Source: Vermamoeba vermiformis
Lineage: Eukaryota; Tubulinea; Echinamoebida
Assembly (NCBI GenBank): GCA_045837725.1
Contig: JBEWZL010000220.1
Location: forward strand, 62,001 to 126,000
Direction of reading: 5' to 3'
DNA length: 64,000 nt
Part shown: positions 48,148-60,059 of the stretch, one piece after another
Position numbering within the stretch: the stretch's first letter is position 1
How the letters are laid out: each line of letters begins with the position of its first letter
The notes under the pieces: generated by a model
What the model saw: only the letters and a program-made list of their open reading frames with translations
Database searches by the model: none
What the model was told of the DNA's origin: nothing
Position numbers and translations under genes: made by a program

Positions 48148-51100
48148 TTAGTGCGTGAGGCTGTAACACTTTTCATGAACGGGAACGCTTGCGTAGTGTT
48201 GGCTAGGGTGCGAGATAAATATTTTGGTGCCATTCGACTCTGACATTGGCAACATGCATTGAGCGCATCTGAACGAGGTCAATAAACAGCGAATTAAGTA
48301 AACTATTCTTGACTTACTTGTGCGTAGTCAAATTAGTGCTGACACCCCAATGCACATTTGCTTCCTCAAAATAGGCAGGAGAGTGCTCCACATATTCAAA
48401 ATTAGGTTCATCCTGGCCCTAACAATCAGATCATAATTAGTACTGGATCTAATTTCGTGGTCACGAACAATAATTCGTACATTAGCTCCAATAGCAACAA
48501 ATGGCAAGTCCACATTGAGGTCATTCACTTGCGAGTCCACTTCATGATTGAACACTTCCGCGAAGGGTGCGCCGAGAGCAGCGGAACGCACAGACCAGAG
48601 GTGCGAGTCTAAGACTTCGAGACTCTCGCGGACAATGGGCAACTTGGCCCACACTTCAGCACGTGTTTCAGTCAGCACTGCACTGAAGAACGAGGCAGGC
48701 AGTTGTATTTGTTGATCTTTGAGACAGGTCTGGAGCACATTGACAGCTGTGCGAGGACCGAGGGCTGTAATGGCACGGTGAGCTGCGAACAAGAGGTTGA
48801 TTCGTCGCGCTTGGCTGCTTGGTTTGTCATCGTTCGAGGTCTTGTGTGGTGCCAATACCGCGCGGATAAGGTGCGTCCAATTCGCGGGTGTCGAGGTTAC
48901 GGGGTTTTTGACGAGCACGTTCTCGAACTCATCAAAGTCATCGAGTTCAACGATCAAAGTAATTAAGTCTTCGTGCTTCTTGTTATTCAAAAGCATCAAT
49001 TTCAAGCCCTTGATGAAGCCATGTTCGCGTGTCAAGTCTTCTGCGACCTTCGGGTCAAATTGATACTTGTTCGAATGACCTAAAATCTTCATCAACGAGT
49101 AGCTGTTGCTCCACTCAACTTTTAAAGTATCGGCACGGAGTTTGTTATTGTCATCAAACAACTGCGAGTGATTGGGCGGATCTTCAACGATGAGCTCTTT
49201 CAACAGAGCATGGACTAGTGCAGCATCTCGACGATGAATCTTGCGTTCCTTTAACAACTTCTTCAAGTATTGCGACTTGTTCGCTTCCCCAATGTTCTCA
49301 AGCACGAGTGATGGCAAGAGCTCGTCAGATCTGTTGACCAAAACTTGAATTGTTGCTGAGGCATTCTTGGCCAACAACACCTCCATATTTCGAAGTAATA
49401 AGGACCATTGCTTGTGATTTTCTATTTGCTGCAAGGCATCGCCGAGTGCATCGCTTTGAATCTTTTGTTGGATCTGCTTTCGCAATTGTGCTTCACGAAT
49501 AGAGCTCGTGAGTACTAGGTCCTCGCTCACTTGTTGCTCTGCTAGCTTAGCTTCATACGCTGCAAGTAGCTGTGAGAAATGTTCTTCACCACGGCGGTCA
49601 AGTTTAGCCAACACCGATTGAGCTTTAGATTGCCACGTGTAGAGATAGACCTCGTTGTAGTTGAACAATCCCCAGTAGTTCTCGATGAAGTTGTCCATGA
49701 GGTCTGATTCATTGATACTTGTAGTGTCGTTAAATGCCTTGTATCGGTAGCACTCTGTTAGCAACAGTTCGATTGATTTCTTCGACACAAAAGCCAGTTC
49801 AACAGGGGCCGTGTTAACGACGCCATTCTCATTTCCATTTTCTTGAGCCTTCTCCTCTTGTTTCAAGAACAGTTTGTCGTTGTTCGATGTCAAGTCAATT
49901 AACTGTCTCAACTCGTTGTCAAAGTACTTCAACCATTGCCTCAACAACGGTGTTAAGACAGCTGCTCTACGTTGCTCGTTGTCGCTCTGGTGTTCTGACC
50001 GTGTGACATGTGACGTTGCAATGCTCGTTGATAGCGTGGTTGACTTGCTTGGAAGAACCAAATTGGTCGGTTTTCTTCTCAAAGCATTGACCTTCTCCGT
50101 GACAAATCGTGTCTTGACATCTTCAATTTCTATGGCCTTGGGAGCCGCAGGTTCAGCAACTGTTTTGTCCTTGTCTTCTTTCTTCTTCATCGTGCCAGTC
50201 TTGAAAAAGTTCTTGAGCTCGTCGAGGCCTTTCGCAGCCTCGGGTAGAATTTCCTCTTTGACTTTATCGCGCAGTTGATCCGTGAACTTCTGCAGATTGA
50301 ATTTATCTTTCTTTTCAGGCTCTTTTTTCTCTGGAACGGAGACGGCAGCGGCTGGGAACTCGGTAGCAGGAACAGTTGGCTGCGTATCACTATCTTTTGA
50401 TGGTTGAGCTGTGGTAGGAGTGGAAGTGCCGTTAGCAGTAGGATTGGATTGCGTATTATTGGACTGTGCTTGTGGAGGTGCTGGTGGGATGATTGAATCC
50501 AAGATGTTATTGAACACTTGTTGCACTTTCTCTTTAGTCTGTTGAGGCTGTTTGTCGGTAGTGCTCGGTGTAGGCGTTGGGGCAGGTTGGGTAGTATTAG
50601 GGCCGGGCTGATTGGGCGTGGGCAAAATCGAGTTCAAGAAGTTGTTGAATGAGGACTTGGTGCCTGTTGAGCTATCTACTCGTGGTACTGCAGGCGTGGA
50701 GGGCTGAGAACTCGATAAAGGAGTTGGATTCGTCGTGTCTTTCTTGGGCACAGCAGGACTGATATCTTTGCTGCTGAATGCTGTTGAGGGGGCTGACTTG
50801 GGCGTGTTTCCTTCGCTCAAAGACTCGAACACAACGGGTGTTACTAAGCGGGGCAATGACAGGCACACGCGGCTTTCTTCCTTTCTTCAATCGTGTTTTG
50901 TGCACGACAAGTGGATTGTCAGACAAGGCCTCGTTAGAAGTCACTGAGCTTGTCATTCTATCTGAACTGTCGGTGCTGTCAGGCGACGAAGACATGACTT
51001 GTTCTTTGGGCAATTGGATGCCACTGGACGAGGGAGAGGGCGAGGGACTAGAGTTCATCGACGAAGCTGAAGAAGGGAGCTCTGGATCTTTCGTGAGTGA

Positions 51101-53142
51101 GCCAGGCAGTGAGTTTGCAGCACGAGGCGAGCTGATTTTGATGGGCTCTGTTTGTGATGCAGGCATGCTCGTCGAGACATTCAATGTGTTCTGTTCTACT
51201 GCACCATTGGTTGATTCCTCACTCGAGGTTGGCTGTGCCGCCACTTCAATCGGTTGACTCGTCTGCTGCGGTGGATTTTCACTCTGTTCGGACTGCACTT
51301 CTGAAGCGGCACTAGAGCTAGCGTCGTCACTAATTGCAGGCTCAGTGACAGGTTTTTCTGGTTCCGCAGTTTCTACTGTTGAAGGAACTTCTTCGACCGG
51401 TTTGTGCGCCACTTCAGGGGAGAGTGGCTTGAATTTCTTAGCATTCTCAATGATTTCTTTCAGCGCGTTGACATACTCTGGCGTCGATGTTTTGCTCTTC
51501 GCAAGTAAATTTGAAAGTTCTTCGAGCCAGCTCACTTTGAGAACTTGATTCTTTTGGACTAATTCAATTACTCGCTTCCATTCACCTTTTTTGGCAAGTC
51601 TTTCAATGAATGCTTCAACATCGAAAATGATTCGAGATATTTTGATTGGATCCGCTAAACATAATTGTTAGAGATCAAAAAATCATAATAACAATGTATG
51701 TCTATTTACCGTGAATAGCATAGGCCTCATTATTATGTACAACCAAGTCTTGGAGTCCTACGGCATCCGCGTGCCATTGAATAATTTCTACAGATTCTAC
51801 GTCGATTAAGATGAGTGACTTGTCAGTCCACGACAGCAAACACTCGCCGAGTGGTGTCAGCTTTGAGAAGTTGACATTGTTAAGGGCGGGAGGTGCTTTC
51901 TTTTCTGCAAGTATCATTGGAAATCAGTCGCTACGCTACGAGTACACGACGCGTCAACATACCTTCTGACAAAAAGTCCTCGAACAAGGGCAATAGTTGT
52001 GCTTGTGTTAATGAGCCTTGAAAGTTGAGTGTTTGCAGTACTTTTGCATTGTCACTGTCTGCACGCCACAATCGCTTGCCAGGTCTCGACAGCACGAGGT
52101 ACTTTTTCTTCTCGCCCTCAGTGCCACTGTTGCCATTGACAGCTGATTGGTCCTGATTGATTGGCACTTCTTCCATGCCATCTGACGGTGCTCCACCTTC
52201 ATCGCCGCCAATCACTGATGTTTGTTGGCGCATCAAATAGTGCACTGCTCCGTACGTGCCATCACGAAGCTTTTTACCGACCTATAATACCAGTTAGTAT
52301 CTTGTAGTATTTAGTTGTTATTATATTACCTGCACAGCAGATCCTTTGGCGAAATTAATTAAAATACTTCGCGTTAAACTTGACGCGAGAAGTTGATTCA
52401 ATTCAGCATCAAAATCTAATTGCACCACGCGACTATAACGCATATATTAATACCAACAATAGCAAATGAACAATAAATCGCATACCTGTCGCATTTATAG
52501 AGATAATCTGATTCAATTTTGGTTTGAAAAAGTCCTTTGGCTTTAGCTCCAATAGGTGTTGCTAAAATAACGCCGCTTTCATCCGATGAATATAGGCGAA
52601 AATTATCGGGCGATAGTGTGGCCCATAGCATATTCGTTATTTCGGCCTTATGATCCGTGATACGATGAACGATCTATTAATAAAACTCTTATCAATAAAA
52701 TTTATAAAATAACCATATAATTAAATAAATAGAGTTGATAAAGAATAAGCAATTGCAGGGTTAAAATAATTGACAGAAAATTACCTTTTCTTTTCGAGTT
52801 TGCAATTTAGGCTCCAATATAATTATATCAAAATTTTTGAGTGTTGATATAGCCAGATAATTTTCATTTGGGCTGAATTTTAATTGTGTAATCGGTTCTT
52901 GGACAGTTGTGATCAGATGGACAAAATTGAGAGTCTCCCGTTCATAAAAATAAAGACTACCAGTATTGGCACCGAATACTAGATAGTGTTCCGAAGCATC
53001 TAAGCAAGTGTATCTAATTCTTGATTGACGCGAACCTCCTACGAATTTTCCAGTCAGATCTAACTTTTCTTTGGTCGCAGATCTTACCAGTTAGACTGGA
53101 CGATATCGAGTCCAAGAATTGATGCTTCAATAAACTGAGCAT
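48148..53142 (-). CDS. HPS5: HPS5 homologue (BLOC-2 subunit; TECPR2-related)
   Basis: Large trafficking protein needed for lysosome-related organelles in animals. Start MLSLLKHQFLDSI at 53142 (53208 possible). The WD40 half: YLVFGANTGSLYFYERE, VVQLDFDAELNQLLASSL, KKLRDGTYGAVHYL, YLVLSRPGKRLWRAD, LLSWTDKSLILIDVESVEII, VHNNEAYAIHG. These match HPS5 closely, more than TECPR2. Next IERLAKKGEWKRVIELVQKN, a disordered Ser/Pro/Thr/Gln-rich middle (about 50300-51500), then an alpha-solenoid half. Splicing near 48430 gives GANGQDEPNFEYVEHSPAYF, HWGVSTNLTTHK and a last exon with a CxxC ... HxxC zinc-finger-like end (CAQCMLPMSES..., ending YSLTH). The junction near 50840-50870 needs an intron of only about 25 nt or an unusual longer one, so that segment is unsure. 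Confidence 0.82.
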
Positions 53143-53741
53143 GTTGAGTTGTAGATAAATACTATGATGTGTTGCCCATGTGGGGGGCAAAGGAATAAAA
53201 ACGAACAAAAAACTTCGGAGCTTTAAAATATTGCGCCCTATCGATGCAACACGAGCACGTACAAATCCATGCTCGACTCCAATGTACTGTGCACAGCTCG
53301 ATAATAAGAAATTATTCTCGGGTTAGCTTAAGATCAGGAGTTACAATCTATTAATCCTGGGAATGAAAAATAATGTACTAAATAATAAGATTTAGATCCT
53401 CAGCTGAACGTTTTCATTCACAACTCAAATATAAATGCGTAAAGTAAGTAAAATCTTTTTTATCGACGGTTAATTAATCCAATTAAATACTTGATGATTC
53501 AATCATTAATAAATGTTCACTAATGTGCTAATTCTATTCCGAACAGCGGTTGCGTCGTGGCCCAAATCTTCGGTGAAATTCAAAATTGAAAATTCTCCAC
53601 GCGCTTTCGAAGCACACAGGGTATTTCATCCTGTCAGTCATTGGCGTTTATTTTTTAACTGTGCAGACAATATCTAATAGATTTAGCTATTAGAATGACA
53701 AACTAGAACGTTCGTTGGCCAACAGTAGTGAACGATCCAAA
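53143..53741. promoter_or_regulatory. Divergent region, HPS5 and receptor kinase
   Basis: 599 bp between two divergent genes, AT-rich. No RNA gene or repeat seen. Confidence 0.4.
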
Positions 53742-56700
53742 ATGTCACTCCGATCCAACGTCCGCTCGTTAATCTTATTTATTTTAGCGCTAATATGCGC
53801 ATCAAAAGGTAATATATTATTACTCCAAACGATTTTAAGCCACATGGGACCTTTTGAATATGATAAAGTTGTAAATTTGATCTTGAAATACTGATTTTCG
53901 ACAAAATTATCCCCGCAGAAGTACATATTTTAATCAGATAAATATCGAAATATATTAGAGATTAAGCAATTAAAAATTATACCATTTTTTTGAATTTCGG
54001 TGACATCTACCTGTCTAACTTACTCTGTAGCGGCGTATACCGTCCAAAGTATTGGCTCAGCGAATCAATTTACTACTTCTCTGTCTTCCGTTGCATCTCC
54101 TTCGTTGGCTGCTGGTTCAAATTTTTTTGTCTTTGGATGGGTGGATTCGAGTGGCAGCAACAGCGTACTCCTTGCTTACTACAATCTATCTGTTAGTCCT
54201 ACTGCAAACACAGGAAATCTACAGAGCTCAACAGGAATAGTTGCTTCAGCCGCTAGAATGTCAGCAAACGGAGATTATGTTGGCGTAGCATACGCGGACA
54301 CCAACAACAACATTTACTTTGCATTGCTACAGCGCACCGGCTATGGCGGCACAGCATTCACGACTATTATCACCAACCCAGTCGGCGCAGGCTCGTTGCC
54401 GTGGGTCGGAAGTCATCCGAATGGCTGGATTGTGGCCTACAAGACTAGTGGTGGTGGCGTTGCACTGGCCTCATTTGATGCAACGTCAGGCACTGCACTC
54501 AAAACAGCTTCTCCAGAGGGGGGTTCATGCGACTTGGTCTCATTAGGCACGAGTCCAACTGGCACTTCATTCGTGATCAGCTACAACAAAGCAGAATCTT
54601 TGACGAACAATCTACGAGTAGTCATTGGCACGATGGATTCGACTGGCGCTTTTTCATACCCTGCTTCGATCAATTTGGGCATTGGATCGACGCTCAGCAC
54701 GGTAACTTCTCGTGCGTCTATTGCTCCTAACGGCGTGGCGCTAGTGTCGTATATCAAGACTAACAACAACTATGCCTATGTCACTATTACCAGTGGTACT
54801 GCAAGTGGTGAAACAGTACTGCAATCTTCGATTTCAAATGCACACGTCAGTTCCTTAAGCCCAAATTTGTTCCTAGTCCTGTGGGAGGTATCAAATGCCA
54901 TCAACGGTGCAATCATTCCTGCTGATGGAACTGCTTCAACTCAATTCCAAGTGGCTAGCAGTGGCGCGACAAACCCAGCCGCAGCTGCCCTAGGCCCTTA
55001 TCACTTCGCTATTGGATGGGCCACGGCATCATCAGCAAAGCCAGTGACTCAACATTGGGCCATTCAATTCTGTGGTGACGGTTTCGTGACACCAAACGAG
55101 GAGTGTGATTCAGGCCCGTACTGCCAAGCTAACTGCACGTGTCCCTCTGGTCAAGGTCCATTGGGTACTGGATGTACGGCCCCAGGAGTTCCATTCGCGC
55201 CTATTCCTCCACCCAGTCCACCTACAGACACCCCAACAACTGTATCTCCGATCGATCAAACCCCTGCAACTAGCGGACCTACCAGTGCCCCGACAAGTGA
55301 ACCAGGTACACCTGGTAATTCGAGTCAGCCAAGTACCACTCCATCGGATGGTGTCGCAACGCCAACTCTCGATTCAAGTCAAACACCTAGCGCTGATCCA
55401 CTTGATGCGTTGATCGGCCTTCTCCCCGCCAAATACTTTATCGTCGTGATTGTCGTACCTGTGGTAGCTGTTGCCGCGGCCGTAGCGTTACTAGTCGTGT
55501 TGCTGCGACGACGAAAGAGAAGAAAGAGCTCGAAGTCTGGCCCGTTCCAAGGTGGAGATGATGGCAGTGGCCCGACTCAATACGATCAAGTAAGACACTT
55601 CTATTTAACTATCACATATCTAATGCATTTAGATTTACGTCAATTCGTATACGCTTGACTCGGAGCCAATTGACTTATCCAGATTCACTGTTGATGAACG
55701 TCTTCATATTAAATACTCGGAGCTTAAGTTCCTAAGAGAGATTGGATCTGGTGCATTTGGCAAAGTATTCATCGGGTAAGCGCATAATATTAATTCAATA
55801 GTGTACTAACCTAATGTCAATAGTGAATGGCAAAAGACCAAAGTTGCGCTGAAACTGAATATGATGGCGCAAGGCACGGAGTTTGAGAAAGAGGCGCGCT
55901 TGATGGTGTAAGATTCTCACTTTAAAATTGTGATACGATTACTCACATTTATGTAATTAGTACTATGCGACCGCACCCGAACGTCGTGCAACTATATGGT
56001 ATATCAACAGACGGCCCTAATCCAGTGATGATTATTGAGTTCTGCGAGGGAGGCAGTCTTGATACCAAACTTTACAAAGCACGTGTCAATCTTTCACTGA
56101 AAACTCAGTTGCAACTTATCTCGGGCATTGCCAAGGGCTTATTGCATTTGCATCGTAACAAAATTGTTCATCGTGATCTGGCCGCGAGAAATATCTTGCT
56201 AGCGCATGGCAAACCAAAGATCTCTGTAAGTGGGTGACACGTGTCATGATCTTTTCAGCAACCAATATACATTTGCTGAACCAATTAATTAACAGGATTT
56301 TGGTATGTCTCGTCAACTTGAAGGCATTTCAAAAGCTGGTCAAACGAAGACTACTGTTGGGCCTGTGCGCTGGATGGTAAGCTTTTTGATTACAAATCAT
56401 AACGTGCAATTTCTCACCATTGTGATAAGGCCCCTGAATCGCTGTCAGATCTGAGTTACAGCCCTCAATCAGACGTATGGAGTTTCGGTTGTGTTATCTA
56501 TGAAATCATCGCGCAACAAGAGCCTCACGCCAACTCGGACGTGCTTACGATTGGCATTAAGATCAGAGATAACGGATACACTCCTCCTTTGCCTAAACGT
56601 GTAGATCCGTTCATCAAAAAGTTACTCAAAAGTATTTGGCAAAAAGATCCTAACAAGCGACCCGTAAGTACCACCAAATTCGTGCTAGCTACTGACGCAA

Positions 56701-57271
56701 TATCTAATGATATTTATATAGACTATGGAGCAGTTGGCAACTACAATCGATGAACACTTGGCGAAGGTTGAGAAGAAGGAAGTCGAAGGTGATAGCAGCA
56801 ATACTCCCTCACCAATTGAGGCCTCGGTTCTCGACAAGTCTATTCACGAGGAGCCACAGAACAACATTGGACAGAGCTCTGAATACGACAACATCAAAGA
56901 AAATATCTCGACACCCAGGCAAAATTTCCAAAAAAGGCAAGTCTCCGCGAAAGGAATTCCACGGCAACAAGAAGCACGCGCAGCACGCGAAACCAGTCAG
57001 CCAACAGAAAGGTGCCGATGTGTACGACGAGATCGATGTCTCGAACCAAGTCCAAATGCAGCCCATGGCTGAAGTCGATAGTGGCAGTGACTCATCGTCT
57101 TCATCGTCTTCATCCTCATTAGAAAAATCGCGGTCCATTCAAGCACCAAAAGTACCTCCACGTAGTAAGCCAACTACGCCACAAAGATCATTTCCGCCTG
57201 TTCCTCCCCGAACTAGCCAGACTTATAATAATAACACCGATGATGGCGCTTACGATGAGTTGCCAAAGTAG
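53742..57271 (+). CDS. Receptor tyrosine kinase with SH2/SH3 docking-like tail
   Basis: Signal peptide MSLRSNVRSLILFILALICA in exon 1. Exon 2 (from about 54048) begins AAYTVQSIGSANQ and encodes an ectodomain of repeated beta strands (SNFFVFGWVDSSG, GDYVGVAYAD, NGWIVAYKTSGG, NGVALVSYIK), propeller-like. Then a Cys module CGDGFVTPNEECDSG, a Pro/Thr/Ser stalk, a helix FIVVIVVPVVAVAAAVALLVVLL and a basic stop-transfer run. Kinase: IGSGAFGKVF, VALKL (Lys), EFEKEARLM, HRDLAARNILL, SDFGMSR, GPVRWMAPES. HRDLAARN and VRWMAPE are tyrosine-kinase signatures and all catalytic residues are kept. Juxtamembrane YDQIYVNSY; tail has EYDNI, VYDEI, AYDEL and VPPRSKP, FPPVPPRTS. These resemble docking sites for SH2 and SH3 domains. 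The tail changes frame near 56890-56990 (see findings). About nine exons. Ligand unknown. Confidence 0.85.
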
Positions 57272-57521
57272 GTACGGATTTCAAATGTAAATAACAGTTG
57301 TAGATTTGGCAGTTAAAATTTTGTTGGGATCCGGCCTCTGATTTGAGTTGGGAACTTAACGGATAATTCCAAAAATTGTTTCGTCACGTCAGACAGGACT
57401 ACCTACGACCACAGGACGGTTTCCATTGTGACAGATTGGTTGACACGCTTACCTACAAACAGACCAAAATTGAATTCCAAATTCATTTTATATCTTTTAT
57501 AAAGCAACAGCAGTGCTAACA
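57272..57521. other. Short intergenic spacer
   Basis: 250 bp between the receptor kinase and the zinc finger/SPRY/F-box gene; nothing recognised. Confidence 0.3.
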
Positions 57522-59760
57522 ATGGGCACAAATATCAAGTCAGGCAAATTGCTAGTGAATGTTCTGCAACTCACTTCAGTGCCGACTTTCAAGTATGAAG
57601 AAGCAATAGTAAATCTGTTATCCTCCGGGTTGTTAGAATACAAAACCGTAAGTCAAAATATTGATAGTATTGATATTAATTAATACTTATAATAGGCTAA
57701 AACAACGGTGTTAATTAAAATTGGACCTTCAAGCAAAGCCGAAATATCGGATGCGCACCCACAAAATACCTTTAACGTAACATGCTCGAATAATCAAAAT
57801 GAAACTTCTTTCCAAGTGATTGATAAAAAGGTAATTTTATTTTAAATGAATTGTTGTCGGATGCCGAAATAGGATTGCACGATTAATGCTGATTCCCGAC
57901 AGGATCTTGAACCTTGGGTAAATATGATAAATTTAGTACGAGCTCGGCAATCGGCAAAGCTGATCCACGAACATCCGTTAACGGAGCATGATTTTGCCAT
58001 TAGAATGAATCACACTTGCGTTGGGTGCCATAAAAACATCATTCGTACGTAATCATTAATACTAAGGCCGTTATATTATAGCAACTAATGGGATCAACAG
58101 TTTCTGTTTGTGAATTTTGCGACCCTGGCAAATTCCAGCTGTGTTCGGACTGCCATCAAGCCACTAAAAATGTGCGCTCTCCGTTCTTCACGTCCAAGTC
58201 ACACCCGCACGAGTTAATGCGCTTCGAAAAAGCAATGGATCCCAAGTTCTTCCCGCGAGCCTACAACACCGGCGAATTCATCTGCAGCATTTGCAGTGGC
58301 ACGAGCAAGGGTCCAGTGTATCATTGCGTCGAGTGCGGTGAATACGACGAGTGCAGCAAGTGTTTTGGTGCTGTAGCTGCATCGCCTTTTGCAGTGCTGG
58401 GAAGTCTCGTTGGAGCCAGCTTGCAAGGCCAGAATAATTCGCCGAAGAAAGAAGTGTCAAACAATGTCATGTCACTAAACTTGAACCTCGTCGGTGGTAG
58501 TTTTACAAGGGACCCTCGGCCACATTCGTACAGATTGATGACAGACCCCAAGAACTTCCCCAAGACCGCGAGTGCCATAGCAAACAGGCCCTGGGATCTG
58601 TCCAAGATTGATCAAATGCCAGCGAATGACGCGTACTTTGAGGTGACGTTCGATCGGTTTAATGACAACGAAGAGGTCGGCATTGGCATTGGTAATCAAA
58701 TCTTCGTGCAGAATAAATATCTCGGAGCACAACAGAACAGCTTTGGGTACTTCAAAAGTGGCGTGGTAAGGTTATTTTTCATTCATTCGATCGTCTAATT
58801 GTGATTTAGATTGCCAAGAATGGCGTGTACGATTATGAAACGGACGTGCCGAAAATTTCTCGTAAGGCCTTAGAATGTATAGTAGTATATCATTCTAATA
58901 ATTAATAATAGCTGGCGATACTGTTGGTGCAGGAATTCTGTTCGACAGTTTCAACCAACGACGCGTGTACTTTACCAAAAATGGAAAAAAGATTGGTAAG
59001 TCATTGAGCTGATCAATTGGACGTTAAATTAATAGCGGCATGATCAGATAATATGCCTGTAATGATCACGGATTTTGTGCACGACGGTATGGATTGTTTC
59101 CCTGGCGTATCATTTGCGCGCGACTCGCAAGTGATTTTCACTGTCAATATGAGTGGCCCGTTCAAATTCAATCCGAGCACTATTCCGAACTACCGCGGTG
59201 ATAAATTAGATCGAATTAGCAAGCTGCCCTCGGAAATACTTTCAGATATTCTGGCTTATGCTGCTATCAGTCCACTTCAAGCGGCAGAATTGAGGCGTGT
59301 AAGTACTGAATTTTGAACGAAGTGCCACTGATACTTTCTTCTCACCACTAACTGCCGTTTGACAGGTGTCAAAGCGATTCTCAGAAATCGCCAATAATAA
59401 CGCAGTGTGGCGAAAGTTATTCTTGCAACGATGGCCTAATCAAAACGCCAACTTGCACTTGAAGTCTTGGATGACTTTGTACAAACGACGTGCTGCCACA
59501 GAGAAGGACAATAATGTCGTTGAGCCTATTCACATTGAGAACTGCAATCTGGAGTTCACGTGTCCGTTATTATGGGAGAACTTGAAGGACACCAGTAACT
59601 ACGGCGAACGATTCTGCGACAAGTGTCAAAAGACCGTGTACGAAGGTATGTTTGCAGCTCTGTGTTGGTGGTCAATCTGATCTGACGAGTGCGACAGTGA
59701 GTGACTTGGACACACTGCAGCAGCTCGCAGCTCGGCGGCGCAGCGCGCACGTCCCGCCAC
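57522..59760 (+). CDS. Zinc-finger/SPRY/F-box protein, 3' end lost at a T-poor island
   Basis: Start MGTNIKSGKLLVNVLQLTSV. Exons lead to Cys/His clusters: HTCVGCHKNII, CEFCDPGKFQLCSDCHQA, FICSICSGTSKGPVYHCVEC, DECSKCFG, resembling ZZ/DC1 fingers. Then a SPRY-like region (DAYFEVTFDRFNDNEEVGIG, GDTVGAGILFDS, VYFTKNGKKID), then an F-box (ISKLPSEILSDILAYAAISP, LRRVSKRFSEIANNN, WRKLF). The next exon has CPLLWENLK and ERFCDKCQKTVYE, a Cys-pair domain I know from other proteins as CPxxW...CxxCxxxVY; splicing (donor 59647, acceptor about 59697) extends it as VSDLDTLQQLAARR. After about 59740 the sequence turns into T-poor, GC-rich DNA and no believable coding follows. Probable SCF adaptor; substrate unknown. 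About ten exons. Confidence 0.7.
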
Positions 59761-60040
59761 CACCTCCTGAACTGTCAACGACATGTGGCACATGCCGCTC
59801 GGAGGCCACCACCGCCAATGAATTGGGAGCCCGCGCCCCCGAGCCCCGGCCCACCACCCCCCGTCACCACGCCTGGTGGGAAAGAGACTGAGGACGAGCC
59901 AGGGCGCGAGCCGCCCACACCGGAGGCGGAACAGAACCGCGCAAGGGCGCAGCGGAAGGGAGAAGGGGGGGAGGCGAGGAAAAGACGAGGGAGGGACAGA
60001 GAAGCCAAGAAGAAAAGGGCCTTTGAGGCAAAGAGTCGAT
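59741..60040. other. T-depleted GC-rich island 1
   Basis: Composition changes abruptly from host-like to GC-rich. T becomes rare and is absent for 132 nt (59890-60021), moving from C-rich to A/G-rich. No known element was recognised. It replaces the 3' end of the plus gene and the downstream part of the minus fragment at 60060-60381. Confidence 0.85.
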
Positions 60041-60059
60041 AGAAGTGAGTATTGTGGTG

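Noticed and set aside
57757-57765. DUSE-like ACCCACAAA
   Set aside because: Lies inside coding sequence (HPQN) with no small RNA downstream.
59568-59576. DUSE-like box on the minus strand
   Set aside because: Inside the F-box gene exon (LLWEN); no RNA gene beside it.
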